Source: Treponema sp. (GTDB lineage Bacteria > Spirochaetota > Spirochaetia > Treponematales > Treponemataceae). From it: DNA of 13,468 nucleotides. Below, one piece after another: positions 1 to 7,778 of the stretch. Below the pieces are notes generated by a model. It was given only the letters and a program-made list of their open reading frames with translations, was not told the origin of the DNA and searched no databases. The stretch lies in the NCBI GenBank assembly GCA_031290005.1, contig JAITOJ010000007.1, positions 1 through 13,468 of the forward strand, given 5' to 3'. A program made the translations under genes and the position numbers. The number at the start of each line of letters is the position of its first letter. Position 1 is the first letter of the stretch.

Positions 1-1
1 A

Positions 2-44
2 CACTTCCCGGCGTAAGAGGGAGGCACTTCCCGGTGTAAGAGGG
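2..44. repeat. Two-unit tandem repeat, period 23 nt (array A)
   Basis: Two near-identical units begin at 2 and 25 (CACTTCCCGGCGTAAGAGGG and the same with one C-to-T change). Across the junction, GGGAGG (19-24) and CTTCCC (27-32) form a 6-bp dyad with one G-T pair around a 2-nt centre. The window begins inside or just before the first unit, so the array may continue to the left. No coding sense is apparent. Confidence 0.75.
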
Positions 45-51
45 TGTTTCT

Positions 52-154
52 TACGGGCGTGTTAGGGGTTGCGAATACGGACGTGTTAGGGGTACGAATA
101 CGGGCGTATTTGTAAAAGAATACGGACGTATTTAGCTCCTGCATACGGGCGTAT
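52..154. repeat. Five-unit dyad array, period 22-24 nt (array B)
   Basis: The core TACGGRCGT recurs at 52, 76, 99, 121 and 144, a spacing of 24, 23, 22 and 23 nt. R alternates strictly G, A, G, A, G, which suggests growth by doubling of a two-unit block. Units 3 and 4 are perfect dyads of 6+2+6 nt, AATACG-GG-CGTATT (97-110) and AATACG-GA-CGTATT (119-132). The other units carry one or two mismatches in the outer arms. The sequence between dyads is less conserved than the dyads. Confidence 0.8.
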
Positions 155-403
155 TAGGGCTTGAGTTGGGGAGACAGAGCACGGCGAGGGGGTGGCTGCC
201 GGGCGATACTGCCAGGGCGTTTGCGGGCGGGGCCGCGTGGTGTCCCGCTTTCTTTTTTTGGGGGGACAGAGCTTGCCGTTTGCGGTCTTTGTCCCTGCCT
301 GAAAGCGGTGGATTGTTCGAGGGTTTGGTAAAAAGGTGTGAGGGCGAGGTCGGTTGCGGCTTCGCCTTCTTTCGTTTGACGGTTTGAGAGACTCCCCGCG
401 CCG
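155..403. other. Non-coding, GC-rich structured stretch
   Basis: No convincing gene lies here. The open frames on both strands are short or low-complexity and rich in Pro and Arg. A direct repeat of 13 nt with one mismatch sits at 168-180 and 260-272 (GGGGAGACAGAGC and GGGGGGACAGAGC). The second copy begins a long hairpin: GGGACAGAG (263-271) pairs over 9 positions, one of them G-T, with CTTTGTCCC (287-295), and the loop can form an inner CCG/CGG pair. This could be part of a dispersed repeat family or a structured RNA; the sequence alone does not decide. Confidence 0.45.
223..259 (+). terminator. Possible rho-independent terminator
   Basis: GCGGG (223-227) pairs with CCCGC (244-248) and is followed directly by TTTCTTTTTTT (249-259). 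The stem is only 5 bp and the loop is long (16 nt, GC-rich, may fold further). It would terminate a plus-strand transcript entering from the left of the window. Confidence 0.35.
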
Positions 404-463
404 AATGGGGAAGCCCCTAAAGTAAATGGGCCACGGCCCAACACAAATGGGCGGGGAACCCGC
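404..463. repeat. Three hairpin units in tandem, period about 21 nt (array C)
   Basis: Three units start with AATGGG at 404, 425 and 446. Each contains a compact GC-rich hairpin: GGGG-AAG-CCCC (407-417), TGGGCC-AC-GGCCCA (427-440, perfect) and GCGGG-GAA-CCCGC (451-463). The flanking A-rich linkers are similar in length but not in sequence. The array lies about 45 nt upstream of the promoter of the peptidase gene. Confidence 0.65.
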
Positions 464-506
464 GGGCTGTTTGTTTATTGCGAATTGCGAATTGCTGATT
501 CCGCTA

Positions 507-535
507 TTTTCACTTCCTCTCTTTTCTGTTATACT
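507..535 (+). promoter_or_regulatory. Extended -10 promoter for the M16C peptidase operon
   Basis: TG-T-TATACT (527-535) is a good extended -10 element. A weak -35 (TTTTCA, 507-512) lies 17 nt upstream of it. The first base expected to be transcribed is close to 542, the A of the start codon, and no Shine-Dalgarno sequence lies between the promoter and the ATG. The transcript is therefore probably leaderless. Confidence 0.6.
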
Positions 536-541
536 TTCCCC

Positions 542-3499
542 ATGCACAATTTTGATGTCATTGCCCGGATTGATGTGCCCGATTATTCCTCACAGGGAAT
601 TTACCTGCGGCACCGGAAAACCGGATTTGAAGTTTTTCATCTCCTGAATCAGGACGAAGAAAATCTCTTTGCCTTTGCGTTCCGCACCCCTCCCGCTGAT
701 TCAACCGGCGCTCCCCACATACTGGAACATTCAGTACTCTGCGGTTCCCAAAAATATCCCCTGAAAGACCCCTTTATCCGCCTGGCAAACCAGAGCGTTA
801 AAACCTTCCTGAATGCCATGACTTTCCCGGACAAAACCGTGTACCCCGCCAGCTCCATGGTAGAGGCCGACTATTTCAACCTGATGTCGGTCTATGGGGA
901 CGCGGTGTTTTTTCCCCTGCTGGAAAAATGGACTTTTGCCCAGGAAGCCCACCGGCTGGAGTTTGACAGCGAGGGCAAACTGACTATTCAGGGCGTGGTT
1001 TACAACGAGATGAAAGGGAATTATTCCAGCTTTGACAGCATCGCCGCTGACGCCAGCCTCCGCAGCCTGCTCCCCGGCACCGTGTATGATGCCGATTCAG
1101 GAGGCGACCCCCTGGAAATCCCCCGCCTCACCTGGGAACAATTCAGGAAGTTTCATCAGCAATACTACCATCCCGGCAACGGCCTGCTGTTTCTGTACGG
1201 GAACATCCCCACGGACAAGCAGCTTGCCTTTGTGGAAGAGCGCTTCCTCTGCCGCTTTCCTGAAGGCCGTCCGGCCATCCCGGTCATTGGTGATGTCAAA
1301 CCCTTTTTGCGCCCCCTGGTCATTGAACGCCCCGGCCCGGCCCAGGAAGGCCCGGACGCGGCCAGCGGCTGCACCGTAACGCTCAACTGGCTCACCGGAG
1401 TGTCCGCCGTTTCTTACATGGAATTGGTGTTCCTCTCGGAAGTCCTCATGGGTCACGATGGTTCCCCCCTCACCCGCGCCCTGGTGGAATCCGGCCTGGG
1501 GGAAGATATGGCGCCCAACTGCGGAGTGGAACTGGACATCAAATATTCCCTGCTGACCGCCGGCCTCCGGGGGGTCAGGCGCGAAAACGCCCCCAAAGTG
1601 GAAGCGTGCATCCTTGAGACCCTGGAACGGCTCTGCCGTGACCCCGTCAACTCCGCGGACATAGAGGCGGCGGTGATGTCCGTGGACTTTTCAAACCGGG
1701 AAGTCCGGCGCGTCCACGGGCCCTATTCCCTTGTCCTGGCCCGCCGTATCCTGCGGAGCTGGGTCTACGGCGGCGACCCCTGGGCATGCCTTTCCCCCCG
1801 AAGCGCCTTTGCGCCAATCAAAGCCGCCCTTGCCTCTGACCCGCACTATGTGGCGGCCCTGATTCAGCGCCTGTTGCTCCATAACCTGCATCGCTCCCTG
1901 GTGACCGTGTATCCTGACCCGGATTATAACGGGCGCCAGGTCAAAGCGGAGGCGAATTTGATTGCCGAACTCGCGGCGCAAACCAAGGGAACGGATTTCC
2001 GGGCGCAGCAAGCGGAATTGACCGCCTTCCAGCAGCGCGAGGAAGATAAAACCGCAGCGGCAACGCTCCCGCACATCAAACCCGCCAGCCTGACCGTAAA
2101 AATCGACCGGATTGAAACCAGCGTTGAGACCGGCCCAAAGGGAGTTCCCCTGTTCAAAAACCGGGAGCCCGTAAACGGTATCACCTACATCGAAGTGGGC
2201 TTTCCCGTGGATGTCCTTGCCCCGGCAGATTATCCCCTGCTGCCCTTCTTTTCCACCGCCCTTGCCAACAGCGGTTTTGGCGGCAAATCCTGGGCGGAAT
2301 GCGCCCAAAATATCGCGGTCAATGCGGGCGGCTTCGGCGCCACGCTGTTCACCTCCTCTGTCCCTGAAAGCTCGCTCACATGGGAAAACCGGCAAAATCC
2401 CGCCATTGGCCGGGACTGGTTCTTCCTGCAAATTAAAATGCTTTCGGAAAAAACCGGACGGGCTTTGGAACTGCTCGGGGACTGCCTCCTTACCGCGGAT
2501 TTTTCAAACCCCAAACGACTGAAAGACCTGGCTCTGGAAAACCGGAATGACCTGAAAGCCTCGGTGCTCCCCCACGGCAACGAATACGCCGCGTCCCGTT
2601 CATCCAGCGCCTTGAGCAAATCCAAGGCTATCGATGAAATCTGGAATGGCCTTTCCCAGCTTTTCACCATGCAGGGCCTTGCGGAAAGCGATATGACCCG
2701 CCTGGGCGTGGAACTGAACCGCCTTCGTAAAATCCTGATAAGCTCCGGATCAGTCATTCACCTCACCGCTGATGACGAAGGGTTTGCCCTGGCGGAAAAA
2801 CCCATTGCCGCCCTGATAGAGCGGTGCGGCCTCCATGCCCCGGCGCTGCCCGCAGTACGCGGCCTCGCGGACTATACGGCCTTCACAGCCCTGCCCTGGC
2901 GCAAAACTCTTGCCGGAAGCGGCGTTATCCTGCCTGAACTGTGCCTGGTTCCATCGGCCCAGGTGGGTTTTGCCGCCCGGACGTTTCCCGCGTCTCCCTG
3001 TAACACAGTGGAAAGCGCTCATGAGGGGGTGTTTGGACATTGGCTTTCAAATACCCTGCTTTGGGAACAAATCCGCACTATTGGCGGGGCCTATGGCGCT
3101 TTCGCCCTGCCGGACAATCTGGAACAGGTGTTTTCTCTGATCACCTACCGCGACCCCCGGCCCCTGCAATCTCTGGAGTCTTTCACCGCCTGTCTGCAAA
3201 AGGCGGCGGCCATGAAGTTCGATGCCGAAACCGTGGAGCGGGCCATCACCGGGGCGTACAGCCAGGAAGTGCAGCCCCGCGCGCCCTCGTCCCGGGGCTT
3301 TACCGGCTTTATCAGAAAACTCTACGGCGTTACCCAGGAACAGCGGGAGGCGAAAATTGCCGCCCTGCTTGCGGTTACTCCCCAGGATATGCATAATACG
3401 GCGGAACGGCTTTTGGCGCTCTGCAAGGCGGACAATCCCTCGGCAGTAATTGCCGGGACGGACACGGGCTTTGCCGGACGAATAGTGGATATTCCATAG
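542..3499 (+). CDS. M16C family zinc metallopeptidase (presequence protease-like)
   Basis: A predicted 985-residue zinc peptidase of the pitrilysin/insulinase clan, subfamily M16C, whose members degrade peptides inside a closed two-half chamber. The inverted zinc motif HxxEH is at residues 59-63 (HILEHSVLCGS) and the third ligand is Glu156 in the family block VVYNEMKG. The C-terminal half carries the conserved IGGAYGAF stretch. About 970-1000 residues is normal for the family, so the gene appears complete. An in-frame ATG at 485 exists, but homology starts just after the ATG at 542 (MHNFDVIARI), and the promoter lies between the two, so 542 is preferred. There is no signal peptide, which points to a cytoplasmic protein. 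It is the first gene of a three-gene run. The family assignment is firm; the substrate is unknown. Confidence 0.93.
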   Translation: MHNFDVIARIDVPDYSSQGIYLRHRKTGFEVFHLLNQDEENLFAFAFRTPPADSTGAPHILEHSVLCGSQKYPLKDPFIRLANQSVKTFLNAMTFPDKTVYPASSMVEADYFNLMSVYGDAVFFPLLEKWTFAQEAHRLEFDSEGKLTIQGVVYNEMKGNYSSFDSIAADASLRSLLPGTVYDADSGGDPLEIPRLTWEQFRKFHQQYYHPGNGLLFLYGNIPTDKQLAFVEERFLCRFPEGRPAIPVIGDVKPFLRPLVIERPGPAQEGPDAASGCTVTLNWLTGVSAVSYMELVFLSEVLMGHDGSPLTRALVESGLGEDMAPNCGVELDIKYSLLTAGLRGVRRENAPKVEACILETLERLCRDPVNSADIEAAVMSVDFSNREVRRVHGPYSLVLARRILRSWVYGGDPWACLSPRSAFAPIKAALASDPHYVAALIQRLLLHNLHRSLVTVYPDPDYNGRQVKAEANLIAELAAQTKGTDFRAQQAELTAFQQREEDKTAAATLPHIKPASLTVKIDRIETSVETGPKGVPLFKNREPVNGITYIEVGFPVDVLAPADYPLLPFFSTALANSGFGGKSWAECAQNIAVNAGGFGATLFTSSVPESSLTWENRQNPAIGRDWFFLQIKMLSEKTGRALELLGDCLLTADFSNPKRLKDLALENRNDLKASVLPHGNEYAASRSSSALSKSKAIDEIWNGLSQLFTMQGLAESDMTRLGVELNRLRKILISSGSVIHLTADDEGFALAEKPIAALIERCGLHAPALPAVRGLADYTAFTALPWRKTLAGSGVILPELCLVPSAQVGFAARTFPASPCNTVESAHEGVFGHWLSNTLLWEQIRTIGGAYGAFALPDNLEQVFSLITYRDPRPLQSLESFTACLQKAAAMKFDAETVERAITGAYSQEVQPRAPSSRGFTGFIRKLYGVTQEQREAKIAALLAVTPQDMHNTAERLLALCKADNPSAVIAGTDTGFAGRIVDIP

Positions 3500-3518
3500 T
3501 AGACAAGAGGCAATAAGA

Positions 3519-4580
3519 ATGCGGGAACGAAAAGCGAACACCTGTCTTCCCCTCAGTAAGCTCCTTGCTTCCCCGCCGGGAAAAAAAGGATTTTATTGGG
3601 GACGTTATAGTTTCAGTGGATGCCATACCGCAACCCGCAAGACGCGCTTCTTTTTTATCGAGTTTTCAGCGGTAAGTATCCGGCGGCAGCCCCCAAAAGC
3701 CGCCCCTCCGGTAGAAGGCAGCTTTGATTTATTGAAGATTGTCGCTCCGAACGCGGTTTTGCCCGAAGGGACAGCGCAAATTCCCCAAGAGATGCCAGGT
3801 AAATATGTTCAGGTTCGGGCGGGAATCAGCGGAAAGGACGGCAGAATGTTTGAAGCCCGGTTTCCTTTCAGCGCGGTTTCTGTTACTGGGGATGAAGTCA
3901 GCATTCAGGACGGGCAAATCAAGTTCAGCGAGTCAAAGCTCAAGGGGATGGTGCGGAAGGGTATTTTCTGGGAACTCAGCCTTTCGAATGCCCAGCCTGG
4001 GGGCGGCACCCAGTTTGCGGGAACTCTGCGGATAGACCGGGATGAATACTCGGTGTCCCCAGGTCTTTCCCAGGGACACATGGACAGAATGTACGGCTCT
4101 GATTTACCGGAACGCTGGTTTTATCTGTCCTGCGCTCATTTGGTGAGTAATATCAACGGCCGAAAACTGGAACATTCTTTTTTTGAGTCTCACGGCATAT
4201 TTTCAAACAAAATCACGGTTGTCGCGGTGATTAATGGAATTCGCTATGAGTTTAACGTAAAAAAGCTATTTTCCCGGAGCACACAGACTTTTAATTGTAC
4301 TAAAACCGGGGACGCGATTCACTGGAGCGTCAGCATACAACGCCGCACTCTGGTTATCGACATTGATGTGAGCTGTAAAACCACGGACTTGAAGCTCAAA
4401 GTCTATGACCTGCCCCAGGCTGAAAACAAAAGCATTGAGATTCTTTCCGGCGTTACTGGCAAGGCGGAAATCCGGCTCTATAAACCCACAGGCAAAACCC
4501 TGGAATTGATTGAGTACGCCCGAAGTTCCCATACTCTCTGCGAATATGGGGAAACCAAACAGGAACTATTTGAGATATGA
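3519..4580 (+). CDS. Tocopherol-cyclase-like protein (PF14249-type, divergent)
   Basis: 353 residues. The C-terminal two thirds resemble bacterial members of the tocopherol cyclase-like family, beta-rich proteins of unknown function in bacteria. The best landmark is GHMDRMYGSDLPERWFYLSC, which corresponds to the family block usually read as G-[HY]-x-[ED]-x-x-[WY]-G-x-x-[FL]-P-x-x-[WY]-x-W. A later landmark is GKAEIRLYKPTGKTLELIEY near the C-terminus. The N-terminal part (KKGFYWGRYSFSG) is a poor match to the usual GWYFK start. No signal peptide or membrane helix is visible. AAGAGG at 3505-3510 lies 8 nt before the ATG. It follows the peptidase by 19 nt and its stop codon overlaps the ribosome-binding site of the GH5 gene. 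Family recognition was by eye from motif spacing; real cyclase activity should not be assumed. Confidence 0.6.
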   Translation: MRERKANTCLPLSKLLASPPGKKGFYWGRYSFSGCHTATRKTRFFFIEFSAVSIRRQPPKAAPPVEGSFDLLKIVAPNAVLPEGTAQIPQEMPGKYVQVRAGISGKDGRMFEARFPFSAVSVTGDEVSIQDGQIKFSESKLKGMVRKGIFWELSLSNAQPGGGTQFAGTLRIDRDEYSVSPGLSQGHMDRMYGSDLPERWFYLSCAHLVSNINGRKLEHSFFESHGIFSNKITVVAVINGIRYEFNVKKLFSRSTQTFNCTKTGDAIHWSVSIQRRTLVIDIDVSCKTTDLKLKVYDLPQAENKSIEILSGVTGKAEIRLYKPTGKTLELIEYARSSHTLCEYGETKQELFEI

Positions 4581-4589
4581 GGTGAGAAA

Positions 4590-6257
4590 ATGAAATCAGG
4601 CATTCTTATGCTGGCGCTCTGGATGGGAATCGTTCTGTCATGCAGCACTACCGGCTCTCCTTCAGAGACAGGCAATTCCGGGGTTGTCAAGGGGGTGAAT
4701 TTTTCCCAGTGGTTTGAGGCGTCTTCCCCGCATGGGATTCAGTTTACCAAATACACGGAACAGGACTTTATCAACGCCAAAAGCCTGGGGGTGAATAGTA
4801 TCCGGCTGCCCATCAACCTGCATAGCATGACCTTGGGCGCGCCAGACTATCAGCTTGATCCGTTGTTTCTGGAATTTCTTGACATCGCCGTTGACTGGGC
4901 GGAAAAATACCAGCTTCGTATCATTCTGGACAATCATTCCTTTGACCCGGTCAAACCTACTGAGCCGGAAGTCGAGGCCATTCTTTTGCCGGTCTGGGCG
5001 CAAATGGCGGAACATTTCAAAGACCGGGGTGAGTATGTGCTCTATGAAGTGCTCAACGAGCCGCACGGTATAGCCGCTGAAACCTGGGGGGCGATTCAGG
5101 GCCGGGCCATAGAGACCATCCGGCAAATCGACACCAGCCATATCATCATTGTGGGCGGCATTGATTACAACTCAGTTTCCGCCCTGGCGTCAATTCCCGA
5201 ATATACGGGCGCAAACCTGATGTACACCTTCCATTTTTATGATCCCTACCTGTTTACCCACCAGGGGGCAACCTGGGGCGAGCCTTCCCTGGCATCCCTG
5301 AGGGGTGTTCCTTTTCCGTATGACAAGAATCGAATGCCCAAAGTGCCGGCAGACTTGGCGGGCACCTGGATACCGGATTCCCTCACATGGAGCTATCCCG
5401 CTGACGCGACTTATGAAACCCTTGAAAAACGACTGGATGAAGCGGCGGCTTTTGCGAAAGAGCGGGGCGTTCCGGTTTTTTGCGGCGAGTTCGGCGTGTA
5501 TATTCCGAACAGCCCTGCTGATGACCGGGTCAAATGGTACGCATTTGTTGCCAGGGCATTGGACGCCCGGAACATTGCCCGGACAAGCTGGGATTACTTT
5601 GGCGGCTTTGGCTTGTTTAAGACCGAAAACAGCGGGGACATCAACTCTGACTTGAATACCGGGGTGGTCAAGGCTATGGGGTTCACTCCGCCGCCCCAGA
5701 AGCAGAGCCAGCCCGTCAAGACCGGCTTTGTCATCTACGACGAGTATCCCGCCCAGATGATTTCAGTGCAGCACTGGGGGGAGAGCGCCTTCGATTTATA
5801 CGACACCCGCGCCGCGGAAGGCAAATACGCCCTCCGGTGGAGCAATCCCGCGCCCTACAATCAATTCAGTTGGAGTTTTGGCCGTCCGGTAGACTGGACG
5901 TATCTTAAAACCAACGGATATGCCATCCAGTTTATGGCAAAGGCCCGCCGGAGCGGGCCCCCCATGCAGTTTGACGTGCGGTTTATCAATTCCGAAAATG
6001 AAACCAGTATCCCTTGGCGGATAAGGTATCAAATCGATGAAACAAAACTGCCTGCGGATGGGGAATGGCACACCATCCGTATTCCCCTGACGGAAATGCG
6101 GGAACAGGGGGCGTGGCTCAATACAACCCAGGAGTGGCGCAATCCGCAAGGGCTTTTTTCCTGGGACAACATCGCCCGCCTTGAGTTCACCCGTGAAAAC
6201 GAAAAAGCGCTGCTTGACTGCGATATGTGGTTTGATGATATAGAGATAACGAAATAG
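4590..6257 (+). CDS. GH5 family glycoside hydrolase lipoprotein with C-terminal carbohydrate-binding domain
   Basis: 555 residues. The N-terminus is a lipoprotein signal (hydrophobic residues 5-16, then VLSC with Cys18), a relaxed lipobox of the spirochaete type, so the enzyme is probably lipid-anchored at the cell surface or in the periplasm. Residues 30-365 form a GH5 TIM barrel: IRLPIN at 71-76, DNH at 114-116, LNEP with acid/base Glu157, TFHFYDP at 213-219, and CGEFG with nucleophile Glu300. It would act on beta-linked glucans or mannans; the exact substrate cannot be read. Residues about 378-555 form a beta-sandwich domain resembling CBM11 or related binding modules, ending WFDDIEI. GAGGTGA overlaps the preceding stop codon, which implies translational coupling. 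The next gene is convergent, 19 nt away, with no obvious terminator between. Confidence 0.92.
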   Translation: MKSGILMLALWMGIVLSCSTTGSPSETGNSGVVKGVNFSQWFEASSPHGIQFTKYTEQDFINAKSLGVNSIRLPINLHSMTLGAPDYQLDPLFLEFLDIAVDWAEKYQLRIILDNHSFDPVKPTEPEVEAILLPVWAQMAEHFKDRGEYVLYEVLNEPHGIAAETWGAIQGRAIETIRQIDTSHIIIVGGIDYNSVSALASIPEYTGANLMYTFHFYDPYLFTHQGATWGEPSLASLRGVPFPYDKNRMPKVPADLAGTWIPDSLTWSYPADATYETLEKRLDEAAAFAKERGVPVFCGEFGVYIPNSPADDRVKWYAFVARALDARNIARTSWDYFGGFGLFKTENSGDINSDLNTGVVKAMGFTPPPQKQSQPVKTGFVIYDEYPAQMISVQHWGESAFDLYDTRAAEGKYALRWSNPAPYNQFSWSFGRPVDWTYLKTNGYAIQFMAKARRSGPPMQFDVRFINSENETSIPWRIRYQIDETKLPADGEWHTIRIPLTEMREQGAWLNTTQEWRNPQGLFSWDNIARLEFTRENEKALLDCDMWFDDIEITK

Positions 6258-6276
6258 AGCTGCTTGAAAGAAGGCT

Positions 6277-7041
6277 TTATCGGAAACTTTCCCGTGAGAG
6301 GGGTATTCCGATTCTGACTCCGTCCCCGCCCAGGTATTCCCGTAATTCACCTTCGATGAGAAATTGCACGCTGTCCACGGTCGGAAAGGCCGTGGCGGTG
6401 TAGACAATCTGGGCAAGCTGCCCCAAATAGCCTTCAACCCCGTACCGGTTGTACTCAAACTCCTCGCTGAAACTTAACGTGGCCACGCGGTTCACGATTG
6501 AGGCGGAGAGCAGTTTGGTTCCTTCCGGGATAAGGCTCACGAAGCCTTTTTCCAGGTCTGTAATACTTGGGCCAGTCAGCAGGGCTTGAACCGCAGAAGT
6601 AAGAGGGGAGTTGGTTTTGGACAGGCCGCGCCGTACTTCTTTGCGGGAAATCAGACCATCCCGGTCAATTTGAATAAACCACAGGCCGGTTCCTCCGGTC
6701 AATTCCTGAGCCTGGGCAGACATTTCAGTTTCCACTGGTACGTCTGTTTCAGAATATTGCTCCACCGGCAGACTTTCCACAGTACCAGCGCCGCCGCTTC
6801 CGGGTGATATGATTGTAATTGGCGGCTCCGTGCCGTTCGTCTTTTTGTTTTGGACAGGTTTTTCAAATTTGCTCACAAATGTTGGTTCTTTGCCGAATAC
6901 TTTGGTAAAAAATTCGGTTTCCTGTAATACTCCGAGAATTTCGTTCTGTTTAATCACAAAGAGCAGGAGCAGCCCCATCAGGCCCAAGACCCAGACTGCC
7001 ACAGCTATGCTCGTTTTCTCTGACTTTTTTTTCGTACTCAT
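6277..7041 (-). CDS. GerMN-domain membrane-anchored protein
   Basis: 254 residues. A single hydrophobic helix at residues about 11-30, after a Lys-rich N-terminus, would anchor the protein in the inner membrane with the rest outside. A low-complexity linker (about 50-115, rich in Pro, Glu and Thr) leads to a GerMN domain (about 119-247), recognisable from ALLTGPS, GFVSLIPEGTKLLS, TLSFSEEF, QIVYTATAFPTVDSVQFLIEG and GIPLSR. In Firmicutes, GerM takes part in sporulation and germination envelope work; in spirochaetes the domain's role is not established, and an envelope role is only a guess. AGGTGA lies 3 nt before the ATG. It follows bioN on the same strand after 74 nt and could be read from the same transcript. 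Domain call firm, function open. Confidence 0.85.
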   Translation of the reverse strand: MSTKKKSEKTSIAVAVWVLGLMGLLLLFVIKQNEILGVLQETEFFTKVFGKEPTFVSKFEKPVQNKKTNGTEPPITIISPGSGGAGTVESLPVEQYSETDVPVETEMSAQAQELTGGTGLWFIQIDRDGLISRKEVRRGLSKTNSPLTSAVQALLTGPSITDLEKGFVSLIPEGTKLLSASIVNRVATLSFSEEFEYNRYGVEGYLGQLAQIVYTATAFPTVDSVQFLIEGELREYLGGDGVRIGIPLSRESFR

Positions 7042-7115
7042 GGTTCACCTTACTAATCGGCGGAACATGCGGTTTTATTGAGGGGTGTCTGCGCTGATTT
7101 TCGGAACATTCCTGC

Positions 7116-7778
7116 TTAACTCCGCGCTTCCATAGCTTGAGCCTTTTGAGACGCTTCATAAAATCCACGACTGACTAGCAGGGGCGTCAGAACCGCTATT
7201 TTCCGCAGCCCGTTTTTGCCTCCCCGGGCAGCCCAGGCAAGTTCGAGCCGGTTCCAGCATTCAAATACGCCGGGAATAAACCCGAAAAAAAGTGCGATGG
7301 CCTCAGCGATTCCCTTAAACGGCGCTACCGCCGCAATACCATGGCGTAAAGCTATGGGCGAAGTGGTGCGGAAAAAAAGAGACGAAACCTGGGTCAACGT
7401 CCACAAATGGGCAAAAGCGGTGAGGGACGCTGGTGTGGGAATAAGCACTGCGCTCAGCAAAGACGCCCACCCGGTAATCCCCGCGAAATCGGTGCCGGAA
7501 ACCTTGAGCCAGTTGGACAGCAGAGCGCTCAGGTACAAAAATTCCCCGTAAAAAACAACGGGCCGCAAATCCCGGCGCTGTTCCCGGAAGGAAAAACCAC
7601 AAAGTCGTGTTCCAAGGCATACGAGCGGAACGCATTCAAGGGCAGCTTTCCAAGGCAGGAAAAAAATGCCGATGGACAAAAGAATCAGCAAAAGCAGTTT
7701 GAATATAGCGGGCATTTTGTGCAAAATGCTGTGTCCCATCTGATACTGAAACAGAAAACGACGGGAACTCACCGCCAT
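7116..7778 (-). CDS. bioN: ECF transporter transmembrane component BioN (EcfT/CbiQ family)
   Basis: 220 residues from the chosen start. This is the T component that couples the ATPase to the substrate-binding protein BioY for biotin uptake. Several hydrophobic helices are visible (about 25-42, 45-60, 75-90, 100-130, 155-172). The two coupling-motif positions are ARG at 184-186 and ARS at 218-220. The open frame extends upstream to 7829, but the ATG at 7778 has AAGGA 6 nt before it and overlaps the end of bioM by 10 nt, typical for coupled genes; the longer start would overlap bioM by about 60 nt. The protein ends exactly at the second ARS motif, so it lacks the tail many EcfT proteins carry after this point. 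The short form may be normal for biotin-type T units. Confidence 0.88.
   Translation of the reverse strand: MAVSSRRFLFQYQMGHSILHKMPAIFKLLLLILLSIGIFFLPWKAALECVPLVCLGTRLCGFSFREQRRDLRPVVFYGEFLYLSALLSNWLKVSGTDFAGITGWASLLSAVLIPTPASLTAFAHLWTLTQVSSLFFRTTSPIALRHGIAAVAPFKGIAEAIALFFGFIPGVFECWNRLELAWAARGGKNGLRKIAVLTPLLVSRGFYEASQKAQAMEARS

Noticed and set aside
52..154. Array B as a replication-origin iteron or DnaA-box cluster
   Set aside because: The repeated core does not resemble a DnaA box, and no replication gene lies nearby in the window.
485..541. Upstream ATG for the M16C peptidase
   Set aside because: The extra 19 residues do not match the family, and the likely promoter -10 box lies inside this stretch, so the ATG at 542 is preferred.
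86..547. A 153-residue open frame on the minus strand over the structured leader
   Set aside because: It is rich in Pro, Arg and Ser, crosses arrays B and C and the plus-strand promoter, and has no recognisable domain; its length is best explained by GC-rich non-coding DNA or a repeat family.
1691..2431. 246-residue minus-strand open frame opposite the peptidase
   Set aside because: It is a shadow of the M16C gene, whose protein sequence shows clear family motifs; the antisense product shows none.
2230..2757. 175-residue minus-strand open frame inside the peptidase gene
   Set aside because: Shadow frame with no domain, fully inside a well-supported gene.
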